64,000 bases of DNA, taken from positions 1-64,000 of the forward strand of contig JAGYXB010000450.1 of NCBI GenBank assembly GCA_022495005.1. Direction: 5' to 3'. This stretch comes from Rhyacophila brunnea. Taxonomy: Eukaryota; Arthropoda; Insecta; Trichoptera; Rhyacophilidae. Below the pieces are notes generated by a model. That model worked only from the letters and a program-made list of their open reading frames with translations. It had not been told where the DNA came from and made no database searches. A program made the translations under genes and the position numbers. Shown here one piece after another: positions 1 through 8,485 of this stretch (its first letter is position 1; the number at the start of each line of letters is the position of its first letter).

Positions 1-164
1 GTGGTAATTAAATATTAATTGATACAATCACTGCTAACCTGTTAATTCATATTTAATTACCTCATTTAAATATCATGTTAATTATATCTAATGGCCAACT
101 AATGCAAACGCGCCAGTCGCGGTATCAGCACTAAATGAGTTAAAAGGTCCGCAGCGAATGGGTT

Positions 165-455
165 TAATAAATATAATTTATTCCAATAGGCTAAATTGTA
201 TTTGAATGTGTGAGTGTCCTACGTGAATGAATCACGCATTATAGACGTGCAATAGTGTGTGTTGCAATCTTCAATACACCAATATTCAAAGAGCGTCAAT
301 GCATAAACCGAGAGCAGTTGTCAGTATTCAACGTATGGCGTATTCTTGGTACGTATTTAAATTTATCCCGTATTCTTCCATACTCGAGGTATCGGTTGCC
401 TGCTTCTCCACACCTGTTATGTATTTCAGTTCCCATTATTTCTGAGTGGGGTTAA
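165..455. repeat. Unclassified interspersed repeat D, copy 1
   Basis: About 290 bp match a second copy at 8186-8485 in the same orientation. Shared landmarks include GCATAAACCGAGAGCAGTT near 300 and CTATTATTTCTGAG-like sequence near the 3' end. The copies have diverged by substitutions and small indels. Neither shows inverted ends, a tRNA-like head or a poly-A tail that I can see. The short overlapping frames here are not conserved between copies, so I do not call a protein. It could be a fragment of a larger element or an old segmental duplication. Confidence 0.6.
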
Positions 456-519
456 CAATGCCAGCTTTTGTTACAAATGCTTGAAAATTATTATAAAAAA
501 AAATAGATTATGATAAAGA

Positions 520-872
520 ACAAATTTTATTTATTTTACATATAGTAAACTACAAATTATTAATTTAAGACGTTCACAACGACGTTTAAAAACAAACAAA
601 TATTATTAAAACAGTATTACATAAAAGATATAAATCAGTATTAAGTTAACAGTAGAAAAGTATAAATACATAAATTATAAATTAGGTAAAAGTAAGTACA
701 CCGAATGAGCTAAACAGACACTATTTTAAGAATTTATAAAACAATGCCCACCTGTACTCAACCACACGTAGGTGAAATATGTAAATATCTGAAGTTGTTT
801 GTTTGAACAGAGTTATTACCCTCCCAATTGGCATTACTAATGGCAGGTTAGTTCTGCACCTTAAGAGAACAA
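520..872 (-). mobile_element. LINE 3' end (CR1/Jockey-like), copy 1
   Basis: On the minus strand the C-terminus of a non-LTR retrotransposon ORF2 can be read from about 872 to a TAG at 721-723. It includes FVLLRCRTNLPLVMPIGR and a final ALFYKFLK. The pattern PRxRTxxxxxxPIxR followed by DIxIFHLR is the usual tail of lepidopteran CR1/Jockey-type ORF2. A 3' UTR of about 200 bp follows down to 520. Copies at 6813-7203 and 21884-22127 share both the protein tail and the UTR. It is 5' truncated, as expected for target-primed reverse transcription. Confidence 0.65.
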
Positions 873-1044
873 ACAACAGATGTTCCCGATTTCTAAGATA
901 ATGATTGTTTATTTCTCAGAAGTATTTTCAAATTATAATAAAGGTACCGTCTTATTACCTAGTTCCATTGTTTACGAGTTAATAATGACAATCTAATGCG
1001 CTTACTGAATGTCTAAAAATTCTTTTTCTCTTCTTCCACCCTGT

Positions 1045-1640
1045 CACGTCCCAACATTGGGGCATAGGGAAAGCACAAGTTGGCGCCACTTCCCTCGGTC
1101 CATCGCCAACTCCTGCGCCTCCCGTCATGTCAGACCTGCAGCACGTAGGTCATTTTTGTAGCACCACTGCAGGGTGAGGGAGGGCCGGCCACGGTGACGG
1201 AACCCTTGAGGCTGTGCCACAAGGGTACGAAGTGCCGCACTCTTTGGCGGCATCCATAATACGTGTCCCAGTCACGTAAAGCGTCTCTTTGTGATAAATT
1301 CAGTCACCGAAGGCTGTTGTGTCTGCTCACGATCTCGGGTGTTTGTAACGCGGTCGTACCAATGCATCCTTAAGATTCGGCGGAGACATCGATTCTCAAA
1401 GCTCAAAAGCGGAGACTCTTGAAGCTTAGTAAGATGCCATGTCTCACAGCCATACAGGAGCACAGGTAGCACGCACGCGTTTAACAAACGACATTTAGTC
1501 CTCGCCACAGCCTTGACCTCCATGCGACTCCAAGTTGGTTGAACGCAGAGCCCGCCACACCCATGCGAATTCCAAGCTCACTAGAAATACCACCATCATC
1601 GGCAACCGTGGCACCCAAGTATTTGAACCTACTTTAACTA
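1045..1640 (-). pseudogene. LINE reverse transcriptase C-terminal relic
   Basis: Read on the minus strand, this is the end of a non-LTR retrotransposon ORF2. The order is thumb motif YLGATVADDGG near 1600, then VLPVLLYGCETW near 1460, then LRRILRMHW near 1370, then GHV near 1262 and GRPSLTLQW near 1170, ending at a TGA near 1045. A frameshift lies near 1500 and in-frame TGA codons occur at 1272-1274 and near 1130. The catalytic part upstream is absent. The family resembles the abundant lepidopteran LINEs with a YGCETW motif; I assign the clade (RTE-like) only tentatively. Confidence 0.75.
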
Positions 1641-1654
1641 AAAAATATTTATCT

Positions 1655-1851
1655 ATTTTTTTATTCAACAAATATTTGACAAAATATAAGAATATAACAT
1701 TCTTTTTATTGAACATATATAATTTAAATCTTTGTTTTTAAATACGACACCCAGCAGTAATCAAACCTGCGTCTCGAAATTATGTATGTTCAATAATTAG
1801 AGTGTTACATTCTTAAATCTTGTGAATTATTAGTCGTTGAATAAAAAAAAT
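1655..1851. repeat. SINE-A fragments in inverted arrangement
   Basis: 1658-1727 is a minus-strand copy of the SINE-A tail (TTCAACAAATATTTGACAAA) and 1741-1777 is the minus-strand 3' part of its tRNA-like head (GACACCC...CCTGCGTCTCG). Immediately next to it, 1784-1851 is a plus-strand tail (TATGTTCAATAATTAGAGTG to GTTGAATAAAA). The junction of opposite orientations recurs near 12500. Confidence 0.6.
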
Positions 1852-1904
1852 AGTTATTTAAAAATATGAGCAAGTTTAAGTAAGTTACAACAAAAAATCT
1901 TGGA

Positions 1905-3330
1905 GTGATTCGTGACGTCGGTTAGTAATTAAAGTAATACCTACTTTGATCTAAAATACAAAATCCAATCTCCAATAGTATCTCAATTTGGAAAGCGCTT
2001 CAGAGAGTATTAATAGTCATTAGTTAAAATTTGTCGCAATTAAGTATGGCGCCCTTAGCATAGTAGTATATGTGTATGGGCGCGAAACCCGAGAGATGCA
2101 GGTTCGATTCCTGCGTGTCATAGTTTTTTCAAAAATATCCCTTACAGACCCTGCACTCACTCTTGTGAGGGTCACTTTAGTATGGAATAAATAATTATTT
2201 TGGTAGTGTATGTGGTTTGGCTCTGGCTCACATGAAAGTGAGTGTATCTGGCAGAGTGAAAACAGTCATCCTTAATTCTACATGTGCGTCGGTTGGCGAC
2301 ACTGGAACATTGCAAAGTGACATTTTGACAGCACTGTGTAAGGAGCATTCTGTGTGAGTACTTTATTGATTTTATTACCAAAAATTGTTCCCAATGATAT
2401 TTTTGGGATGAATAATGTAATAAACATATTTTGCAACATATTTAACTAGTTTTTGAAGTCATAACTATCAATTTAGTATGTTTTTGACATGTTCAATCTT
2501 GTGACTCACGTTTGTGAGTGCCAGGTTTTAACAGTCACTAAATTACTAATTTTCATCTTTTTACTCATTAGTAATTTCATATCATTTGAAGATTAAAGAA
2601 CTTAATTATATTGATTTATGTTATTATACATGTTGTTCATATTTATTATATTTATTTTAGATTTACAATTGGAAAATATTGAAGCTGAAAAATAATTTAA
2701 TAGGAAATGGAGATAATTCCGATGTTGAGTAAAAATACGATGATGCGAATGATTTTGATTACACTCCGCCAACCATCGACAAAGATAACTCATCAGATTC
2801 AAATTTTGACACCGATGGTAATTTGTAGAACTCAGATGTAGCACCACAACCATCCACTACAACCATAGGTTTTATTCTTGTACATCAATTTTATTAGTAA
2901 TTTCTAACTAATTAATATTGTATTTAATATATATTGTTATAATTGTTAATTGTGCCCCATATTAAAAATAAAAAAATGTCTCAAAATCGTAAAAAACAGT
3001 TCTTTACATTTTACATTTCAACTTTCCATTCCTATTATTTTAGTGTTTGAGACCCGACCATCACAAATGTGAGGGTCACTTTTTCTAAATAACGAAGAAA
3101 GTAGAAATTTTTTTTTTTTTTTTGATTTCTTCAAACCCATTTTAGATATGTTTTAAAGAGAAAACCGTTAAAAGTATTCAATTTTAGGCTTGGGTCTGTA
3201 AGGGATATATTGCAAATATATACAAGTTATAATAATATATTTTATCAGAAGTGTTTTCAAAATTATGTATGTTCAATAATTAGAATGTTACATTCTTAAA
3301 TCTTGTGAGTTATTCGTTGAATACAAAAAT
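1905..3330 (+). mobile_element. SINE-A copy interrupted by a DNA transposon
   Basis: The SINE starts with CGTGACGTCGGTTAGTAATT near 1910. A tRNA-like segment spans 2045-2122, with GGTTCGATTCCTGC as a good pol III B box at 2101-2114. The body then reads TTTTTTCAAAAATAT and is broken at 2138 by the element 2139-3204. It resumes at 3209 and ends in the family tail (TATGTTCAATAATTAGAATG near 3263, TTGAATA near 3320). Other copies lack the insertion, which confirms that the SINE is the older layer. Confidence 0.65.
2139..3204 (+). mobile_element. Non-autonomous piggyBac-like DNA transposon
   Basis: Perfect 13 bp terminal inverted repeats, CCCTTACAGACCC at 2139-2151 and its complement at 3192-3204, are flanked by ATAT on both sides (2135-2138 and 3205-3208). 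Subterminal GTGAGGGTCACTTT motifs occur near 2166 and 3069. A degraded plus-strand frame near 2707-2860 encodes an acidic stretch with YTPP and DNSSDSNFDTDG, like the acidic N-terminus of piggyBac-type transposases. The CCCTT start fits piggyBac, but the ATAT duplication departs from the usual TTAA, so the superfamily is tentative. Confidence 0.65.
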
Positions 3331-3754
3331 ATTTAATTAAAAAAGGTTCATTTAAGTTAAGTGACATTAATTTTTTAAAGACATTAAAACAATCAATTCA
3401 TTAGTCTCAGAACGTTTTTTGAATAAATTTCGAACTACTTTACTTGAAATAGTGTTCTAACTAATATTGACAATCAACTAAGGATAACAAAAAGTTACTT
3501 GATTAATCCCCTTTCTGATCAGAAAACCGAGTGTTAGAGAGAATTTAAAATTTCTCTCTACCAATTCTGCCTGCTAAGCTGTCTATCTTCGTCGCTATTT
3601 TATAGAATATGGGAGTGAGGTAACCACACAAGCTAGTTATCTGCCTATTCAAAAATGCTGACATGGGAAAAAAATATTATAGTATGGGGTAAACACTCCA
3701 TATGAATAATCTCTAATGGTTTATTTTTAGACATCGTTTAGTTTTTAAAGGCAT
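3331..3754. other. AT-rich interval with nothing recognised
   Basis: Only a small palindrome (AGAGAGAA / TTCTCTCT near 3538-3558) stands out. I see no open frame or repeat similarity. Confidence 0.4.
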
Positions 3755-4235
3755 ACACTTTAAATTCTAATGGATTTAAGTTTTGCACTATTCCATTTGA
3801 GTCGTTTTCATCTGCAGACACTGTGTACACTCACCAAAAGACAAATAAACACTGACAATGAATACTATTAACTATAATGTATATAAAAAATTAATACAAT
3901 AAAGTAGGTAAAAACTTTATCACCTACTTATTAAATCAAGGATCACAATAAAAAATATAATAAATAAATTATGAATATTTGAAGTGTTCTAATAAATGAA
4001 CTCATACCTTATCACTGATAATACACTGGATAAGTTATTTATTAATTATTGTGATCCTTGCTGTATTTATTGTCAGTGTGTATTTGCCTTTTGGTCAGTG
4101 CACATAGTGTCTGAAGATGCCAAAAGGCGAAACCCGGGTCGCAAGAAACGACCCAAATGGAATGGTATAAAACTTAAATCCAAATCCATTAGAATTTAAA
4201 TTCAAATTTCATCAAGTTCCTTCGGTCGGTAGTAT
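3755..4235. mobile_element. Foldback element of family F
   Basis: The left arm (about 3755-3960) and right arm (about 4040-4235) are inverted copies of each other. Both carry AAATTCTAATGGATTTAAG, CATTCCATTTG, a TTTTGGCATCTTCAGACAC-type block and CAAATACACACTGACAA. The outer end reads ACCGAAGGTACTTGAT in the best copies; here the right end is CCTTCGGTCGG near 4225. Single-arm or shortened copies are at 25332-25392, 42172-42430 and 62195-62440. No coding capacity is seen. Confidence 0.6.
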
Positions 4236-4285
4236 CAATATGGCATACGCTTTGTAGTACACTAAGACTAAAATTTTATACATAA

Positions 4286-6158
4286 CGTCGCTATAGGATT
4301 TGTTTCCCGAATAGACCAAATGTCAATTTTTCAGGAGACGAAAAACTAATTTCATTGTCGTATTATGAAATATCAGTAGATGTATCAATCATTTTTTCTA
4401 CACTGTATGATTGCAACATTATCTAAATATAAATTCCAAGAATAATATACTGGTATAAATCAGTAAATGCACAGAAAATGCGTTTTATTTACAAGTACTC
4501 GTTGTGGATATTCGGGAAATTTTTAGCGCTCTCTCAGAATAATGGATATTCAGGACAAAACAAGGACGTTCGGGACTTAAGACCGTAGCGTATTGCTGCA
4601 CGGCCCACGGATTACTGAGTGGTCAAAAAATACGCACCTCAAATGTTATATTTATTTACACGATAATTTTTAATGATTACTTTTACTATTTAAATACCTA
4701 ATGATCGTAATAACCCAAGTTCGTAGGTAATAATAACATGCGGCATTCGCTTTTTCGGTTTTTTTCGTAATAAGTAATAAAATAGTTTTTAATAATCTTT
4801 TTTTTTATTCAACGAATAATTCACAAGATTTAAGAATGTACCATTCTAATTATTGAACATACATAATTTTTAAAATCACTTTTGAGAAAATATATTATAA
4901 CCAATAGAAAAAATCTTTTTGAAAAAAGTAAGACACCTGGCAGGAATCGTCCCTGCATCTCCTGGGTTTACAACCCAGTCCACAAATTATCCACTATGCT
5001 ACGAGGTGACATACTTATGACGACAAACTTTAACTATTGGCCTTTTAATACCTGCTCATCAGTATTAAAGTAGGTATCTACTACTTCAATTACTAACCGA
5101 CGTCACGGATTTCTCCAATATTTTATGATGGTACTTACTCGTACTTGCTAACAATTTTATATTAATACTTTTTCAAAAAAAAAAAAAAACTATGCATATT
5201 ATTATATCTATATATTTTTATAATTAACAATCAAACTTATTACAAACCACCAAATAAATATTATATATTTACTATTGGAATGACAATACAAAATATTAGC
5301 ATCTATAAATTAATTACCATTGGCTGCTAATATTAGGTAGGTACCAATATCCTAAGTATATAATATTTACCAAATAAATAGTTACTAACATACATATTAA
5401 ATTAAATTAACTATCAGCGCATTCAAAAATAAATTTTAGCATCGCCTTTATTTTCATAGAAATACCCAGATTAAAAGTAAAATAAAGACAAACAATGTTT
5501 AATTAATAATAATTTGAAATATTAATTATTTTTTACGTCATAGTAGTTGCCGGGTCACACTGTAGAATTCATATAACCGTTGGGATTTTGTGTCATTTAA
5601 CAAAACAAAATGCAGTTATTTAGGTTAAAATACTCACTTCCATAACTTTACTATAAGTTCAGGGCGAACTGGTGATGTATCAGCTATAAATGATGTCTTC
5701 AAATTTGATGAATTCACTATTAAAACAATAGTGACTTTAAAAACAATATCAATAAGACGAAATTTGAAAGAGCATTTCGGACGGCCGAAAAATATGAAAG
5801 TGGGCGTGATTGTTTTAGAGCTGGATAGCGTGAATGTGGGAGCGAGATGCACGGCGTCAGCGCGGTTCGATTGGCTAAAAGTCATATTCGGGAAATAAAA
5901 ACTCAGCCAGAGATTTATTTCGACCGAAATTAACTTGGATATTCAGGTACGAATAGTTGGACATTCGGGAGAACAACACGGAGTAATTGTAACTTAACAT
6001 GGCGTATTCGGGTTTTTCAAAAAAATATCTCTGTTCCTAGATAAAAATATATTGTTTTTATAAATGATTTCGGTAGAGTTCGATAAAAGAAATTGAACTG
6101 TATTAAAATGTCGATTTCGACAAAAATGGATATTCGGGAAACAAATCCTATAGCGACG
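4286..6158. mobile_element. 1.87 kb DNA transposon with perfect 28 bp TIRs
   Basis: The left end begins CGTCGCTATAGGATTTGTTT at 4286 and the complement closes the element at 6158, with 28 identical bases in each arm. ATAA flanks both ends (4282-4285 and 6159-6162). The motif ATTCGGGA or a near variant recurs inside both ends (about 4512, 4544, 4567, 5885, 5940, 5965, 6008, 6130), as expected of transposase-binding subterminal repeats. No transposase frame survives; an 83-codon minus frame at 5634-5885 has no recognisable similarity. A SINE-A copy sits inside (4800-5160). Perfect ends suggest a recent or well-conserved family. Confidence 0.7.
4800..5160 (-). mobile_element. SINE-A copy with preserved tRNA-like cloverleaf
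   Basis: Read on the minus strand: a 5' leader with CGTGACGTCGGTTAGTAATT near 5090, a tRNA-like part at 4934-5012, then the body and tail ending near 4800. The tRNA-like part folds with 6 of 7 acceptor pairs, a perfect 5 bp anticodon stem (CTGGG/CCCAG) enclosing TTGTAAA, and a perfect 5 bp T stem (GCAGG/CCTGC). The loop would give anticodon GTA (Tyr). The T loop is GACGATT rather than TTCGATT and there is no Tyr intron, so I read it as a SINE head, not a tRNA gene. Confidence 0.65.
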
Positions 6159-6162
6159 ATAA

Positions 6163-6734
6163 GGAAAATATCTGTGTCCTTTAGGTTTATGTACCTTTCC
6201 AAGTTGTTATATTATAATTGATAAAAAGTTCCCAAAAAATATGGCATGATCTTGATTGAGTACCACTTTACTATAGTAGGTATCTATTTCGATAAAGCCG
6301 ATGTATTTTACGTGAGTTACATTGGTATTATCTTAAAAAAATCATTTAGAAAAATAACGAAACTTGAATGCAATACAATGAATGGGTTCAGAAGCATAAT
6401 TTGAGCGAATACAATATATCCGCGACTATGCGATAGCGCAAATGAGAGCGATGCAAAGTGGGTGTTTTGCATGCGATCGCACAGCAAAGACGCACACTTT
6501 TTGCATGCAAGTAATGAGAGAGACCATTATTTTGTTAGCTGTGAATACTTTTGGCATATATCAAGATAAATAAATATATTCTTTTAATAGAAATAAGCTA
6601 CGTGTGTATTATTCAGTCACAAATAAAAATAATTTAAAATACATAAATTGAAACACATCAAATATTTACCCGCTAGAAAAAGATATATTAGAAAAATATA
6701 CGATGCTCGACGGGACCTTTTATGTAGGACCTAC
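6163..6734. other. AT-rich interval with nothing recognised
   Basis: TTTTGCATGC recurs around 6465 and 6500 in a locally GC-richer patch. No open frame, inverted ends or known repeat is visible. Confidence 0.4.
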
Positions 6735-6812
6735 TAGCTTAAATTGTCGCAATTAGATAGGAGACTCATAGCATAATTGGTTAATGAATAGTGGCACAAT
6801 ATCAGTGGTTCA

Positions 6813-7203
6813 AATTCAAATTCAAATTTATTTATTTTACATATAATGAACATAACAAATTATAAATTCAAAGCGTTCATGACATGACATAAAATAAGTG
6901 TTAATAATTTTTAAAAATAAAAATACAGAGAATAAGTAATAAAATAAGAAATAAAATAAGGAAATAAATAAAATAAGTAACAAAATAAAAGTAGATGAAA
7001 GCACACAGAGTGAACTTTGATAGACCCTATCTTAAAAACTTATAAAACAACGTCCACCTAAATTCACACTCACGTAAGTGGAATATATCAATATCCGAAG
7101 CGATTTCATTAAACATGGTCACTGCCCTCCCAATTGGCATTACTAATGGCAGGGTAGTTCTGCACCGTGGGAGAACAAACAACGGATGCCTTGATTATAT
7201 GAA
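6813..7203 (-). mobile_element. LINE 3' end (CR1/Jockey-like), copy 2
   Basis: Same family as 520-872. The minus-strand frame ends at a TAG (7027-7029) after FVLPRCRTTLPLVMPIGR, a DIDIFHLR block and LFYKFLR. The 3' UTR contains an A-rich AATAAAATAAG low-complexity stretch (6928-6990) and terminates in repeated AAATTC near 6813. It is 5' truncated near 7203. It inserted into the B box of a SINE-A: GGTTCAAAT on one side and GGCTCAAAT on the other look like the target duplication. Confidence 0.65.
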
Positions 7204-7264
7204 CGGGCTCAAATCTCGTTGAGCATCATATTTTTTTCAAATATATTTTTTTCTAGTTGTGTAT

Positions 7265-7520
7265 CGTGGGCGTACAGGCAGAAGTCACTAACTCCAAATA
7301 CACAGTTCTGAGATAATCAATGTTTTGTGTTATTGGTATTCTTAAAATGGTTGCAAATTTTTTATTTTTTGAGTTATTCATTACTTTTATTTTTTTATAT
7401 GTTCAATAATCTTAAATCGTGACTTCTGCTAGTCAAGCAGTATTACTTTTTCTATATAATGACATTAAAATCTCAATTTCGTCAAAACTGGTGTTAGTGA
7501 CTTCTACCTGTACGACCACG
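7265..7520. mobile_element. 256 bp MITE with GTAT target duplication
   Basis: Inverted ends of about 30 bp (CGTGGGCGTACAGGCAGAAG on the left, CGTGGTCGTACAGGTAGAAG as complement of the right) with few mismatches. GTAT flanks both sides (7261-7264, 7521-7524). Removing it restores the SINE-A sequence GTATGTTCAATA. There is no coding capacity. Confidence 0.7.
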
Positions 7521-7592
7521 GTATGTTCAATATTTTATGTAATGTTACATTCTCAACATCTTGTGAATTATTCGTTGAATAAAAGAAATGTT

Positions 7593-8185
7593 TTATTAAA
7601 AATAGTTTAAATTAAAAAAAATTAATATCGTTCAAAGTAATTTTCGGTGAACAAGAAAAACCGAATTCTATCATAGAGATTATTATTTGATACACAAAGG
7701 GATATTTTATGATAGTAATATTATAATATGAAAACATAATTTACAAAACATACATTCACCCTCTTCATTGTGAAAGCATTTGAAAGTTTGGAATATTTTA
7801 TGAAGGTCGCCATAAGTGGGAAGTTAGTTCAAACTTTGGGAGTAAAAATTTATTGAGTAAATGTGAATTTCATAATAGCGAATCTACATACCAAAATTCA
7901 TATCTTTACTTTTTGATTGACTCATGCATAGAATATGAAATCAGAGGTTTTTTGTATGTTCATTTTTCAGGAGTATCAACCTGAAATTTTTATTGTTCCT
8001 CAATCTGGGTGAAACCTTGAAGAAGTTTTTTTAATAGCGGTAAAAATAGTTTATAAAATCGGGTTATCATTTAGTGTTCAATATATTACCTGTTCCGATC
8101 TAGATATTCTAATGAATAGTGATGGGAAAAATATCGAGAGTATTGATAATGAGATGGAATGACTATGGTCAGCGCCACAGAACAG
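7593..8185. other. AT-rich interval with nothing recognised
   Basis: No supported gene or repeat. Several frames are open only briefly. Confidence 0.4.
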
Positions 8186-8485
8186 ATAATAAATATAATA
8201 CCGATAGGCTAAATTCAATACCCCGCACGTTGATGCAGGGTTTTTGAATGTGTGAATGTCCTACGAAAATGAAGCACGCATTATGCACGTGCAATAATGT
8301 GTGTAATACACCAACATTAAATGAGAGTAAATGCATAAACCGAGAGCAGTTTTCAGTATTCGACGTACAACGTATTCTTGAGACGTGTGTAAGTTTAAAC
8401 CGGATTCTTCCTTACTCGAGTCAGTTACCTGCTGTCGCCTTACCCGTTAGATAATTCGGTTCCTATTATTTCTGAGTTCCCTGGT
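8186..8485. repeat. Unclassified interspersed repeat D, copy 2
   Basis: Second copy of the repeat at 165-455. It shares the TAGGCTAAATT, TGAATGTGTGA, CACGCATTAT and GCATAAACCGAGAGCAGTT blocks. This copy has an extra ~20 bp near 8220 and other indels. Function unknown. Confidence 0.6.

Larger units (their letters stand above)
6735..7592 (+). mobile_element. SINE-A copy split by a LINE and a MITE
   Basis: The SINE head (TTGTCGCAATTAGATAGGAG near 6740, CATAGCATAATTGG near 6768) runs into the B-box region GGTTCAAAT at 6807. A LINE tail occupies about 6813-7203. The SINE resumes with GGCTCAAATCTCG near 7205 and its poly-T/CAAATATATT body. It is split again by the MITE at 7265-7520 and ends with the family tail (GTTCAATATTTTATG to TTGAATAAAAG, 7521-7592). 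Confidence 0.6.

Noticed and set aside
2045..2122. Possible functional tRNA gene
   Set aside because: The B box is good but the sequence is embedded in a repeated SINE-A unit, the anticodon arm is not regular, and sister copies are equally degraded.
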